A stretch of 64,000 nt of DNA. Origin: Gracilimonas sp. Lineage in GTDB: Bacteria; Bacteroidota; Rhodothermia; Balneolales; Balneolaceae. Below the pieces are notes generated by a model, which worked only from the letters and a program-made list of their open reading frames with translations, was not told where the DNA came from and ran no database searches. Both the position numbers and the translations under genes were made by a program. The stretch is from the NCBI RefSeq assembly GCF_014762685.1, contig NZ_JABURM010000005.1, positions 124,001 through 188,000 on the forward strand, in the 5' to 3' direction. Positions 8,281 to 16,475 of the stretch are shown here, piece by piece (the stretch's first letter is position 1; each line of letters opens with the position of its first letter).

Positions 8281-9018
8281 ATGATTGGTCGAATACTTTC
8301 TTTCATCTATGGAATTATAGCTTATATCATATTCCTGGGATCTTTTCTTTATGCAATCGGTTTTGTAGGGGAATTATTGGTTCCAAAAGGAATTAATACA
8401 GGTTCTGAGTCCCAAAATCTAATCTATGCGCTTTTGATTAATGCAGGTTTACTTTCCCTGTTTGCCATTCAGCATTCGGCGATGGCACGTCCCGGGTTTA
8501 AAAAATGGTGGACTAAAATTATTCCGGCTCAAGTTGAACGGAGTACCTATGTACTGATTAGCAGCTTAATACTATTTTTTTTGTTTTGGCAGTGGCGCCC
8601 CATGCCGGAGATAATTTGGAGTATTGAAGAAGGTGCCTGGCAGATGCTATTAACCGGCTTGTTTTGGTTGGGATGGGGTATTGTATTGCTCTCCACGTTT
8701 ATGATCAATCACTTTGATCTTTTTGGTTTGCGGCAGGTATATCTGCACTTGAAAGGTGAAGCAATTACACCGGTGCAATTTAAAGAGCCATGGCTTTATA
8801 AATATCTACGTCATCCACTCATGCTTGGGTTTATTATTGCATTTTGGGCGACTCCTTATATGACCCTTGGCCATCTTGTATTTGCAATTGCGACAACGGG
8901 TTATATTTTTATAGGTATATGGTTTGAAGAGCGGGATTTGATTCGAAGTCACGGGGAGAAGTATAGAGAATACCGCAAGCGGGTCCGGATGCTCTTGCCA
9001 TTTCCCAGAAAGAGCTAA
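8281..9018 (+). CDS. mddA: methanethiol S-methyltransferase (MddA-like)
   Basis: A 245-residue integral membrane methyltransferase of the NnrU/isoprenylcysteine-methyltransferase superfamily. Six or so membrane segments are visible. Signatures typical of MddA include FAIQHSAMARPGFKKWW (about residues 60-76), ERSTYVL, FWQWRPMP, NHFDLFGLRQVYLHLKG and the SAM-site region YLRHPLMLGF with EERDLIRSHGEKYREYR near the C-terminus. MddA methylates methanethiol to dimethyl sulfide using SAM at the inner membrane. A GAGGT ribosome site precedes the ATG. The flanking SAM methyltransferases and OsmC suggest thiol or chalcogen detoxification. Substrate identity rests on sequence resemblance, and a related thiol or selenol is possible. 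Confidence 0.8.
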   Translation: MIGRILSFIYGIIAYIIFLGSFLYAIGFVGELLVPKGINTGSESQNLIYALLINAGLLSLFAIQHSAMARPGFKKWWTKIIPAQVERSTYVLISSLILFFLFWQWRPMPEIIWSIEEGAWQMLLTGLFWLGWGIVLLSTFMINHFDLFGLRQVYLHLKGEAITPVQFKEPWLYKYLRHPLMLGFIIAFWATPYMTLGHLVFAIATTGYIFIGIWFEERDLIRSHGEKYREYRKRVRMLLPFPRKS

Positions 9019-9039
9019 ACTGAAAAATCAAAAGTTTCT

Positions 9040-9696
9040 ATGGAAGACTTAAAACTGATTGCAGACCAACTTCGCAAGCCGGCCGGAGAATTTGCCGGTA
9101 AAGTTGCTGATAAGATGAGTATAGGGAATCGACCTCTGTACGATCTTGCCCTTCAAGCCATGGAGATCAAAGAGAATGATTTGATTCTCGAAATTGGTTT
9201 CGGAGGCGGTGAGCATTTTAAAGATTTTCTTACCAGGGTAGAAAATGTTCAAATCCGCGGTATCGATTATTCAGAGGATATGGTTGAAAGGGCAAGTGCC
9301 AATAATGGTAATTTCATTGACTCCGGCTTGCTTAAATTATTTTTAGGAAACAGTAATAGTCTTCCTTTCAAAGACGAAGCATTTGATAAGGTTTTTTGCA
9401 ACATGGTGGTCTATTTCTGGGAGGATCCTGCAGAGCACCTGAAAGAAATTCGTAGGGTACTGAAGCCGGGAGGAAAATTTTATACCGGAATGAGGTCCAG
9501 GGAAAGCATGCTTGACCTTCCTTTTACAAAGTATGGGTTTAATCTTTATACAGAGACCGGCTGGAGGTCGATACTGGAAGAAAATGAATTTTCAGTACAG
9601 GGCTCCACACATAAAACTGATCCTGTTCTTAAAGAAGGTGAAGAAGAAATACAATTGGAATCGATTTTTATCACATCGGAAAAATCAAACGAATAA
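9040..9696 (+). CDS. class I SAM-dependent methyltransferase
   Basis: A 218-residue Rossmann-fold methyltransferase (Methyltransf_11/25 type). The SAM-binding motif I is LILEIGFGGGEHF (about residues 48-60); acidic motif II is GIDYSEDM (about 76-83); the post-I/IV region is VFCNMVVYFWEDP, followed by LKEIRRVLKPGGKFY. The N-terminal helix is short and there is no extra domain, so the substrate is a small molecule of unknown identity. It is 21 bases after mddA and 15 before the OsmC gene, and so is part of the same operon. It is not a paralogue obviously interchangeable with the second methyltransferase of the operon, which is larger. Confidence 0.85.
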   Translation: MEDLKLIADQLRKPAGEFAGKVADKMSIGNRPLYDLALQAMEIKENDLILEIGFGGGEHFKDFLTRVENVQIRGIDYSEDMVERASANNGNFIDSGLLKLFLGNSNSLPFKDEAFDKVFCNMVVYFWEDPAEHLKEIRRVLKPGGKFYTGMRSRESMLDLPFTKYGFNLYTETGWRSILEENEFSVQGSTHKTDPVLKEGEEEIQLESIFITSEKSNE

Positions 9697-9711
9697 AAAA
9701 AGGCTATTGGA

Positions 9712-10251
9712 ATGGCAGATCAGGAGATCATTAAAAAGGCGTATGAGCGAAACCGGAAGTTACTGTCCATAAAACCCTCAAAAGGGCAGTATTCAACTAC
9801 CACAAAAGTACGGCTATATGATGGAACCAGTTGTGAAGTTGAACACGGACCGTGGAAATTTACTGCGGATATTGGTAAAACTGAAGGTGGCAATGATGCC
9901 GGCCCGGGGCCAAGTATTTTGGAAAGGGCGGCACTGGGGAGTTGTCTTGCAATCGGATATGCAAAATATGCGGCTGTTATGGATGTGCTTATCGAAAGCC
10001 TGGAAGTAGAGGTGGAAGCAGATGTAGATGCAAGGGGTGCATATGGAATTGATGATTTGACACCGGGTTATAAAGGACTAAGGTACAAGGTGTTCATTCA
10101 AAGTCCGGCTTCTGAAAAAATTATAAATCAGGTCATCGAAAAAGCGGATGCCCACAGCCCGGTTTTAAAAAATTTTACTCGCCCTAATGAGGTTGAACGG
10201 GAAGTCAACATTCTAAAAAGCGAAAAAGAAAAACTGGAAACCAAAAACTGA
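9712..10251 (+). CDS. OsmC-family protein (single-cysteine variant)
   Basis: A 179-residue OsmC/Ohr superfamily protein. The domain covers about residues 25-170; the first conserved cysteine is in ERAALGSCLAIGYAKYA (about residue 82). The second position, usually Cys-Pro in peroxidase-active OsmC/Ohr, reads HSPVLKNFTRP here, i.e. Ser-Pro, as in several OsmC-like subfamilies. Classical two-cysteine reduction of organic hydroperoxides is therefore doubtful. It may still act in thiol or oxidant chemistry. It lies inside the MddA operon (15 bases after one methyltransferase, 10 bases before the next), suggesting the operon deals with reactive sulfur or organic oxidants. Confidence 0.85.
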   Translation: MADQEIIKKAYERNRKLLSIKPSKGQYSTTTKVRLYDGTSCEVEHGPWKFTADIGKTEGGNDAGPGPSILERAALGSCLAIGYAKYAAVMDVLIESLEVEVEADVDARGAYGIDDLTPGYKGLRYKVFIQSPASEKIINQVIEKADAHSPVLKNFTRPNEVEREVNILKSEKEKLETKN

Positions 10252-10261
10252 TAATAACACT

Positions 10262-11086
10262 ATGGAACCAAGACTGCAGCGACGTGTACAGCGATACGGC
10301 TGGGATAAAGCCGCAGAGTATTATGAAGACTCCTGGAAGGAACAACTAAAACCGGCGCAAGACAAGCTCATGGAAATGGCTGACTTGCAGCCGGGCGAAA
10401 AGGTGCTGGAGACGGCCTGTGGAACCGGACTGGTGACAGTTCGTATCGCAGAAGCCGTAGGGTCTGACGGGAAAGTGGTTGCTACGGATCTTTCGGATGG
10501 AATGATTGAGATAGCAGAATCGGAGGCAGAAGAGAAAAATGTCAAGAACGTAAATTTCCGGAGAATGGATGCAGAAGACCTGAAACTTGATGACGCTTCT
10601 TTTGATGCAACTATTTGTGCTTTAGGGCTCATGTATGTACCTGATCCTGTGGAGTCACTGAAGGAAATGAATCGAGTTCTTAAACCCGGGGAAAGAGCAG
10701 TGGTAGCCATTTGGGGTGAACGAAAAAACTGTGGTTGGGCAGATATTTTTCCGATCGTAGATAAGAGAGTGGCTTCCGATGTTTGCCCACTTTTTTTTCA
10801 GCAGGGAACCGGCAATACACTAGAGCATTCTTTGGCTCAAGCCGGCTTTGAAGAGATACAGATAGAGCGTTTTTCTGCCACCCTTCATTATCCTGATCCC
10901 GAGGTCGCCATTATGGCTGCTTTTGCCGGAGGGCCGGTAGCCCTGGCTTACAAAAAATTTGATGAGCAGACCCGGAAAGAGGCACATCAGGAGTACCTTG
11001 ATTCGATTGCTGCTTACCGAAACGGAACGGGATATCAAATTCCCGGAGAGTTTGTGGTTGCTAAAGGAATTAAGCCAAATAGTTAA
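10262..11086 (+). CDS. class I SAM-dependent methyltransferase (UbiE-like fold)
   Basis: A 274-residue methyltransferase with motif I VLETACGTGLVTVRIAE (about residues 46-62), motif II VVATDLSDGM, motif IV ATICALGLMYVPDP and the LKEMNRVLKPGE segment. The C-terminal 100 residues form a substrate-recognition region with no recognised motif. It closes the five-gene operon. UbiE/COQ5-type enzymes act on quinones, but the N-terminus (QRRVQRYGWDKAAEYYEDSW) is more like small-molecule methyltransferases; the acceptor is unknown. The next gene is convergent 20 bases away with no strong hairpin between. Confidence 0.83.
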   Translation: MEPRLQRRVQRYGWDKAAEYYEDSWKEQLKPAQDKLMEMADLQPGEKVLETACGTGLVTVRIAEAVGSDGKVVATDLSDGMIEIAESEAEEKNVKNVNFRRMDAEDLKLDDASFDATICALGLMYVPDPVESLKEMNRVLKPGERAVVAIWGERKNCGWADIFPIVDKRVASDVCPLFFQQGTGNTLEHSLAQAGFEEIQIERFSATLHYPDPEVAIMAAFAGGPVALAYKKFDEQTRKEAHQEYLDSIAAYRNGTGYQIPGEFVVAKGIKPNS

Positions 11087-11106
11087 TGGTCTGAATACAA
11101 TGCCGG

Positions 11107-12276
11107 TCAACTCATTTTAAGTTGTAAAAGCCGGTTTTTTAATTCCTGGGAAGCCTTGGCATAACCGCCATCGGAACCGTCCACAAAATGAATATGATAA
11201 CTTTGATAGCTTCTTACATAACAAGTAATCATAGCTTCGAAGGAAGAATGCACTCCATAAACCAGGTTTCTTTTTGAAAATTCTTCATCTAAAAACTGAA
11301 TCATTTTCATCCGTTGCTGTATGGTGCCGGAAGCCATGAATCTTAAACCGTTTCCAAATTTTTTATAATCGGCATGTTGTATTAAATCGGGCTTATAATC
11401 TCCCCAGTTAGTTGAGTTGGTTTTCTTTTTAAATTTCATGAGATACAGTCCGGTTAATAATTGTAACATCATTCTCCCGAAATGTTTTAGCTTTTTTATA
11501 AGTGTGGGCGGCTGTGTTCTAAGCTTCCATTCAACCCCCAAGAGCAAGGGGTTAACAGTCATCTTTAACGCGTCTTTCCGGATAGGGTGGTAATCCTTTT
11601 CATCTCCAAAAATCTCAGCAATTTTGGCAAAGCATCTCTCATAGATTTCAGCGCTTTCTGCATTATTTTTTTCATAAGTCTGAATTAAATATGCAGCCAC
11701 TTCATCCTTACCACTGGGTACTTGACTCCATCTGCATTCCAATCCTGAAAAATCAGCTTCAATAGGTTCAGTTTTTTCTAACCGGTTTTCCTTTTTAATG
11801 AGTTCTTCGGCATAAGTAACTCCGCTTCCCCAAAATATGGTTTGATCGATAAAATCAGATAACCTAAGCCGTGCAATCCCAATGTCATGACCTGCTTCTC
11901 TAAGCTCCTTCATAGAAACGATGCCTGCTGCCATTTCCAGGTCATAAGCATTTTTTACAGCGTTTTTACAGAAAGCCAGGATTCCCTTTGCCTCGTCAAT
12001 TTTTTGATTGGGAAGTGCAATCAGAGAGCCGTCTCCACCAAATAGATGAGGAAGTAAGTTTTCCTGATCATAAAAATTATTTAGAGCGGCAATAAGAGAT
12101 GCCCCTGCCATATTCACTTCTTTATACTTACCCATACGGATGGCATCGGTGGAGCCTCGAATATCTGCTAAAGCCAAGTGCCAGTTGTCCGGAAGGGGGG
12201 TGTAAAGCTTAGGGTTAGATACTTCTTTGAAAGTAGGGACAATATTCAGGCTTTTATAAAATTCAGCAGTATTCAT
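11107..12276 (-). CDS. DUF3095 protein, nucleotidyl-cyclase-like
   Basis: A 389-residue cytoplasmic protein of the DUF3095 family. The first half looks like a class III nucleotide cyclase core: LADIRGSTDAIR (about residues 35-46; Asp as in the metal-binding DIxGST of cyclases) and LFGGDGSLIALP (about 77-88; like the GDG motif). The rest is family-specific, with a basic hydrophobic stretch near 265-285 and a C-terminal segment of unknown role. No transmembrane or receiver domain is present. Cyclic-nucleotide synthesis is a hypothesis from the motifs, not an established function of the family as far as I know. It is monocistronic and convergent with the methyltransferase operon. Confidence 0.75.
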   Translation of the reverse strand: MNTAEFYKSLNIVPTFKEVSNPKLYTPLPDNWHLALADIRGSTDAIRMGKYKEVNMAGASLIAALNNFYDQENLLPHLFGGDGSLIALPNQKIDEAKGILAFCKNAVKNAYDLEMAAGIVSMKELREAGHDIGIARLRLSDFIDQTIFWGSGVTYAEELIKKENRLEKTEPIEADFSGLECRWSQVPSGKDEVAAYLIQTYEKNNAESAEIYERCFAKIAEIFGDEKDYHPIRKDALKMTVNPLLLGVEWKLRTQPPTLIKKLKHFGRMMLQLLTGLYLMKFKKKTNSTNWGDYKPDLIQHADYKKFGNGLRFMASGTIQQRMKMIQFLDEEFSKRNLVYGVHSSFEAMITCYVRSYQSYHIHFVDGSDGGYAKASQELKNRLLQLKMS

Positions 12277-12384
12277 TTATAAATGTGAATTAATATTGTA
12301 TTTGCTAAAGCGGGCTCACCTAAAATAGAGAAAAAAAGATAGTATTAATTGGGTGTTGGAAAGGTATAATATAGTGTATAAAAA

Positions 12385-12410
12385 AAGCCCGCTTCTTTTG
12401 AAGCGGGCTT
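12385..12410 (-). terminator. intrinsic terminator of the DUF4382 lipoprotein gene
   Basis: Perfect 11-base stem AAGCCCGCTTC / GAAGCGGGCTT with a TTTT loop. Read on the minus strand it is followed by a run of seven T residues, so it terminates the lipoprotein gene that ends at 12437. Confidence 0.9.
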
Positions 12411-12436
12411 ATGATTTTAATTCAATTGTCAGGTTT

Positions 12437-13270
12437 TTAGGAGCCCGAACCTTCTAATTGGATAGGCTCTTCGAACTCAAAATCTTCTCCATCTTCAATT
12501 TCGATGCCTTCAATTAAAGAATCGGCATATGCTTCATTAGTTGGATTGACCCATACATTGTAAGTATCATTTGCCAGTCCAATTAATGTGAAATTGCCTT
12601 GATCATCAGCTTGAGTGCCAACGGTATCTTCACCGGCAATGGCATACACAAAGGGCTCTGCTTCTAATGGTAGTACTGTTCCAGCTATACTGCCTTGAAA
12701 CTGTAGATTTACAGTTCTAAGTACCGGTTTTAAGATATAATCACCACTGCCGTTTTCAACAACAGATTGAGAAGCATCAAAGTCGATGACCAATTCATAT
12801 ACCTGGCCTTCTTCAACATCGGCTTGTACGTTTAATTTATATCCGGATTGTTGAGAACTTGGTGTGGTAAGAGGATATGTTTCTCCATCTATAACCACAT
12901 TGTTATTATCACCAAGGAGTAGTCGGATTTGGTTATATCTTCCTGCTTCCAACTCGGTTTCACCTAAATCAAGTAAGGTTCCATTCTGATAGTCAAGCAG
13001 GTTAACAATAAGGGAATCATCCATGATGGGATTCCATCCATTTTCTTCGTCTTCGGCATCTTCAGGCGCCTCTGCTGTCTCGTTCTTGTTAACTAAAACC
13101 TGAAGAATCTCAATGTTTACTTCATCGTAGTTAGCGGGTGCATCAGTGAGAGATACTGTCATAGTCCCCGTTCCGGGCCCACTGTTAGTATTACATGCCG
13201 TAAAGGCAAAAGAAGTGATTAGAACTAATAAAAGGGATAAAAACTTATATTTCTTTATTAAATATTGCAT
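12437..13270 (-). CDS. DUF4382-type lipoprotein
   Basis: A 277-residue lipoprotein. The signal peptide ends in a lipobox (FAFTAC, Cys at about 26). A DUF4382 domain follows (about residues 35-190), starting with GTMTVSLTDAPANYDEVNIEILQV and containing an ELVIDFDASQSVV core. A carboxypeptidase-regulatory-like beta domain then occurs (about 192-260: SIAGTVLPLEAEPFVYAIA...GNFTLIGLANDTYNVWV), and the C-terminus is acidic. The protein is probably anchored in the outer membrane. Ligand and role are unknown. The gene stands alone, with its own terminator downstream. Confidence 0.85.
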   Translation of the reverse strand: MQYLIKKYKFLSLLLVLITSFAFTACNTNSGPGTGTMTVSLTDAPANYDEVNIEILQVLVNKNETAEAPEDAEDEENGWNPIMDDSLIVNLLDYQNGTLLDLGETELEAGRYNQIRLLLGDNNNVVIDGETYPLTTPSSQQSGYKLNVQADVEEGQVYELVIDFDASQSVVENGSGDYILKPVLRTVNLQFQGSIAGTVLPLEAEPFVYAIAGEDTVGTQADDQGNFTLIGLANDTYNVWVNPTNEAYADSLIEGIEIEDGEDFEFEEPIQLEGSGS

Positions 13271-13617
13271 TTTTGTTATTCGGTTATTTGAAATTCACTT
13301 ATTTAAACAATTCTAAGTGCAATATGTTCCAACAAAATAGGGGGTAGAAATGACTAATTTAAATTTATTATAATTAGTTATTTACAAGAACGAATTGGAT
13401 GCTTTTTTTCATGTGGTTGTAATCTTCGCCTTGAGTTGAAATAAAAGATTGCAAAGATTAGAATTAGAGAGGGATTCTCCTGAATTCAGGAAATTGATAA
13501 GCATTGTATGAGGTAGACAATATTGTTTGTTACTCAAAAAAACTATGGTGTTGACATAAAAAGTATTACGATTTTACGCTGGGAAACCCCACAATACTAT
13601 AAAACGAGAAAGGACTA
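13271..13617. other. 347-base intergenic gap, nothing recognised
   Basis: AT-rich spacer between the lipoprotein gene start and the ferredoxin gene end, both on the minus strand. It should hold the lipoprotein promoter near 13290-13400. I see no convincing hairpin, tRNA, riboswitch or conserved-looking small gene. Confidence 0.5.
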
Positions 13618-13920
13618 TTAACCAAAGTTCCAGGTAATACCCCGACCAATCTCAGGATCAGGAAAATTCCAATCCACGGCTCCCTGATCACAGGCATACA
13701 TGCAGGTTCCACACTCGATGCAGTCTTCCACCTGAAAATGCACTTGTCCGGCATCATCCATAGTATAGCAGTTGGCAGGGCAAACATAAGTGGTGCATTT
13801 ATGCGGACAGGTAGAGTTGCAAATATCCGTATCCACAATAATATGCGGCTTGATCTCTGATTTAGCCTGATTTCGGTAGCTTACAAGTCCGAGGCGTTCT
13901 GTTAGTTTGAGGTTTTTCAT
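13618..13920 (-). CDS. fixX: FixX-like ferredoxin
   Basis: A 100-residue ferredoxin-like protein of the FixX family. The cluster motif CIECGTCMYAC (about residues 73-83) with CPANC earlier (about 48-52) can hold a 4Fe-4S cluster; additional cysteines in CNSTCPHKC and CPANC are typical of FixX/ETF-QO C-terminal domains. It ends the etfB-etfA-fixC-fixX operon, where it mediates electron flow from FixC to quinone or onward. It is 94 bases after fixC with a palindrome between. No nitrogenase gene is present in the window, so the classical nitrogen-fixation role is not supported here. Confidence 0.88.
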   Translation of the reverse strand: MKNLKLTERLGLVSYRNQAKSEIKPHIIVDTDICNSTCPHKCTTYVCPANCYTMDDAGQVHFQVEDCIECGTCMYACDQGAVDWNFPDPEIGRGITWNFG

Positions 13921-13958
13921 ATTGTTTAGCTTTTTGAAAAGTTTTCAGCCGTCAGCTC

Positions 13959-13996
13959 TCAGCTTTCAGTTATGATTCAAAATAACTGAAAGCTGA
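13959..13996. repeat. palindrome in the fixC-fixX gap
   Basis: Perfect 15-base arms TCAGCTTTCAGTTAT and ATAACTGAAAGCTGA around 8 bases. The repeat extends imperfectly outward on both sides, with further copies of the words CAGCTTTCAG/CTGAAAGC. It is a word-like mobile palindrome or an RNA hairpin between cotranscribed genes. Confidence 0.85.
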
Positions 13997-14014
13997 AGAC
14001 TGATAGCTGAAAGC

Positions 14015-15340
14015 TTATAATGATTTTCCTGCTTTAAATCCTAATTTCGCGAGTTCCCAGAAAGAGGCATGTCGCTTCACAGCTCCCTTCAGCATATCTT
14101 TAGATTTCGGTGTTGGTTCATTCTTGATGGAGAAGAACTGTCGGCCAAAATCGCAGATTAAATTTGGTACTTTTTGTTGCATGGTTTCGGTATGAAGGAG
14201 ATGCACAGCATCCTGAAATCCGTTAATGTCCTTCATTACATAACTTTCATCCATCACTTTGCGATACTCTTTTAAAGTAGCAGAGCTGAAATCACCTTTT
14301 TCTTTGGCTTTCACAATAGTCTCTGCGGCCAAAATTCCCGAGCGCATGGCATAATCCATTCCCTGAATGGCTTTTCCGGCATTCATCAATAAATTTGCAG
14401 ATTCTCCGGCCAGTAATACCCCATCTTTATACAACTCCTTTGGCATTGCTCGTTTATCACCTGAAGAAACCACATGAGCAGAATATTCTACCACTTCTCC
14501 GTCTTTGATGATATCGGCAATGGCAGGATGTGTTTTGAAATGATTCAGTACATCATGCGGACTCTTTTCCTTTTCACGCATGTCTTTAATGCCGAGTACC
14601 AATCCTAAAGAAATGGTATCCCGGTTGGTATATAAAAATCCACCGCCTTCAATACCATCGGTAGCCCAGCCTACAAATTCGTTACTCATCCCGCTGAGTC
14701 CATTGAGCTGAAACTTCTGCTCCAGCACTTCCTGATCGAACCGTATAATTTCTTTGATTCCGGTAAGCATATGGTCGGCCGGGACGTAATCATCCTGTAA
14801 ACCAACCTGACGGGTGAGCAGATTATTCACGCCCTCGGCAATGATCACAGAGTCAGCATGGAACTCATCTTCGCCGGTCTTGATGCCAACGGCTTTATCA
14901 TTTTCCATCAGTACTTCATCAACCTTTATGTTGGTTGCAATGAAGGAATCCATGGCGTAATCGGAGGCATCGATAGCTTCCTGAACCTTCCCGGACAGCC
15001 AGTTGTCAAATTTCGACCGGAGTACAACTACTCCGTTATATGGTGTTTCATTAAAGTGAGAAGATTTGAAATCAAGAGTGAAAGCAGATTGCTCGTCCAT
15101 GAGGGTGAGCCGGCGATGATTGATAAATCGCTCCCATCCTCCGTCTTTCTCCTCCCAATAATTGGGAACTAGTTTCGCAAGATCACTTCCCCACAAAACA
15201 CCACCGGATACATTTTTAGATCCGGCAAATTCACCGCGTTCGATGAGGAGGAATTTCATGTTATTTCGGGCAAGCGTCATAGCTGCAGCCAAGCCTGCTA
15301 CGCCACCACCAATTACGATACAATCAAACTTTTCGTCCAT
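14015..15340 (-). CDS. fixC: FixC-like electron-transfer flavoprotein:quinone oxidoreductase
   Basis: A 441-residue FAD-dependent oxidoreductase of the FixC/ETF-QO family. The N-terminal dinucleotide-binding motif is IVIGGGVAGLAAAMTLAR (about residues 8-25) followed by an acidic ERGEFAGSKNVSGG segment. The central region contains GMDYAMRSGILAAE, a typical FAD-contact sequence near residue 340. Its length equals that of FixC proteins, which lack the fused ferredoxin domain, and a separate fixX gene is next. It passes electrons from the EtfAB flavoprotein to membrane quinone. Genes before and after are on the same strand with gaps of 78-94 bases, each holding a hairpin. Confidence 0.92.
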   Translation of the reverse strand: MDEKFDCIVIGGGVAGLAAAMTLARNNMKFLLIERGEFAGSKNVSGGVLWGSDLAKLVPNYWEEKDGGWERFINHRRLTLMDEQSAFTLDFKSSHFNETPYNGVVVLRSKFDNWLSGKVQEAIDASDYAMDSFIATNIKVDEVLMENDKAVGIKTGEDEFHADSVIIAEGVNNLLTRQVGLQDDYVPADHMLTGIKEIIRFDQEVLEQKFQLNGLSGMSNEFVGWATDGIEGGGFLYTNRDTISLGLVLGIKDMREKEKSPHDVLNHFKTHPAIADIIKDGEVVEYSAHVVSSGDKRAMPKELYKDGVLLAGESANLLMNAGKAIQGMDYAMRSGILAAETIVKAKEKGDFSSATLKEYRKVMDESYVMKDINGFQDAVHLLHTETMQQKVPNLICDFGRQFFSIKNEPTPKSKDMLKGAVKRHASFWELAKLGFKAGKSL

Positions 15341-15359
15341 AAGGATAGTTTTGAGTTTT

Positions 15360-15414
15360 GAGTATTGAGTCTTGAGTGGTACAGTTAAAACTCACCACTC
15401 AAAACTCAATACTC
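15360..15414. repeat. palindrome in the etfA-fixC gap
   Basis: 21-base arms with one mismatch: GAGTATTGAGTCTTGAGTGGT (first 20 bases shown as such) at 15360-15380 pairs with 15394-15414. The 13-base loop lies between. It is built of repeated GAGTTTTGAGT-like words and differs entirely from the palindrome in the next gap. Confidence 0.85.
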
Positions 15415-15418
15415 ACTA

Positions 15419-16393
15419 CTAATTCTTGATTTTCTTGAGTTCTTCGATAAATGGGGGGAGTACTTTGTATAAGTCTCCTACAATTCCGTAGTCTGAAATT
15501 TCAAAGATGGGGGCATCAGGGTCTTTATTAATGGCTACGATCACTTTGGAGTTTGCCATACCGGCCACGTGTTGAATGGCTCCTGAAATTCCAACGGCAA
15601 TGTATAATTGTGGGGACACCACTTTCCCGGTTTGACCGATTTGTAAACTTGGATCGTATATACCGGCTTCTGTCAATGCCCGGGAAGCTCCGATTCCTGC
15701 ATTTAGCACTTGAGCCAGTTCAGAGATCAGTTTTTGACCTTCTTCATCCTTCACGCCACGACCGGCCGCTACAATCGATTCAGCTTCGTTCAGGTCGATG
15801 GTATCACCGGAAGCAGAGATAATTTCTTTGAGGATGGCTTGCAGCTCGCTGTCTTCCATGCAGAAATCAACATTCACGACTTCTGCTGAAGTCTCATTTT
15901 CAGCTAGGTCATATGAGCCGGACCGGACGGAAACGAGCACGGTGTCGCCTTTAGCTTGGGTGTTGGAAATAATCTTGGCAGCCATCACCGGACGCTTGGC
16001 TTTAACGCCACCATCCATCAATTCAAAAGAGGAAACATCGGGCAGTACTGCTGCATTTTGATTGGCAGCAAGTGCGCCTAATATGTCTTTGGTACTTTCA
16101 GTTGATGCGAATGCAAACACGGAAGGATTTGCGGATTCCATCACCTTAACAAGTGCTTTCAACAAAGGTGTATTCATGTGATTTTTGAAGATCGGGTCTT
16201 CCACTACATACACTTTGGAGGCTCCGTATTTTTGAATGCCTTCCACAAATGAAGAAGCATTGGAATCCACAACTACAGCCTCAACGGAATGTCCGCCTTG
16301 ATCAGCAAGCTGTTTACAGTGAGATAGAACCTCTAATGATGATCGTTTGATTTTGCCGTCTGCAATGGCGATGTGTGTTAAAATAGTACTCAT
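15419..16393 (-). CDS. etfA: electron transfer flavoprotein alpha subunit (FixB-like)
   Basis: A 324-residue EtfA/FixB. The N-terminal domain (about residues 1-190) is followed by the C-terminal FAD-binding domain with the family signature GQTGKVVSPQLYIAVGISG (about 254-272), IQHVAGM and AINKDPDAPIFEISDYGIVGD. EtfA holds FAD and forms a heterodimer with EtfB. Order etfB-etfA-fixC-fixX matches fixABCX. The electron donor could be acyl-CoA dehydrogenases or NADH; bifurcation to ferredoxin depends on FAD-site details that cannot be judged by eye. The start ATG is at 16393. Confidence 0.93.
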   Translation of the reverse strand: MSTILTHIAIADGKIKRSSLEVLSHCKQLADQGGHSVEAVVVDSNASSFVEGIQKYGASKVYVVEDPIFKNHMNTPLLKALVKVMESANPSVFAFASTESTKDILGALAANQNAAVLPDVSSFELMDGGVKAKRPVMAAKIISNTQAKGDTVLVSVRSGSYDLAENETSAEVVNVDFCMEDSELQAILKEIISASGDTIDLNEAESIVAAGRGVKDEEGQKLISELAQVLNAGIGASRALTEAGIYDPSLQIGQTGKVVSPQLYIAVGISGAIQHVAGMANSKVIVAINKDPDAPIFEISDYGIVGDLYKVLPPFIEELKKIKN

Positions 16394-16425
16394 GAGTAAT
16401 TCCTTTCAGTAATAATTTTGAATTA

Positions 16426-16459
16426 TGGATTTTGAATGAGTTCCCGTATTCAAAATCCA
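16426..16459. repeat. palindrome in the etfB-etfA gap
   Basis: Perfect 12-base arms TGGATTTTGAAT and ATTCAAAATCCA around a 10-base loop. It is the third different palindrome in consecutive gaps of the same operon. Confidence 0.8.
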
Positions 16460-16475
16460 ACATTTCTAATTTCTC

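Noticed and set aside
10321-10710. 129-codon open frame antisense to the second methyltransferase
   Set aside because: Shadow; the sense frame contains all SAM motifs.
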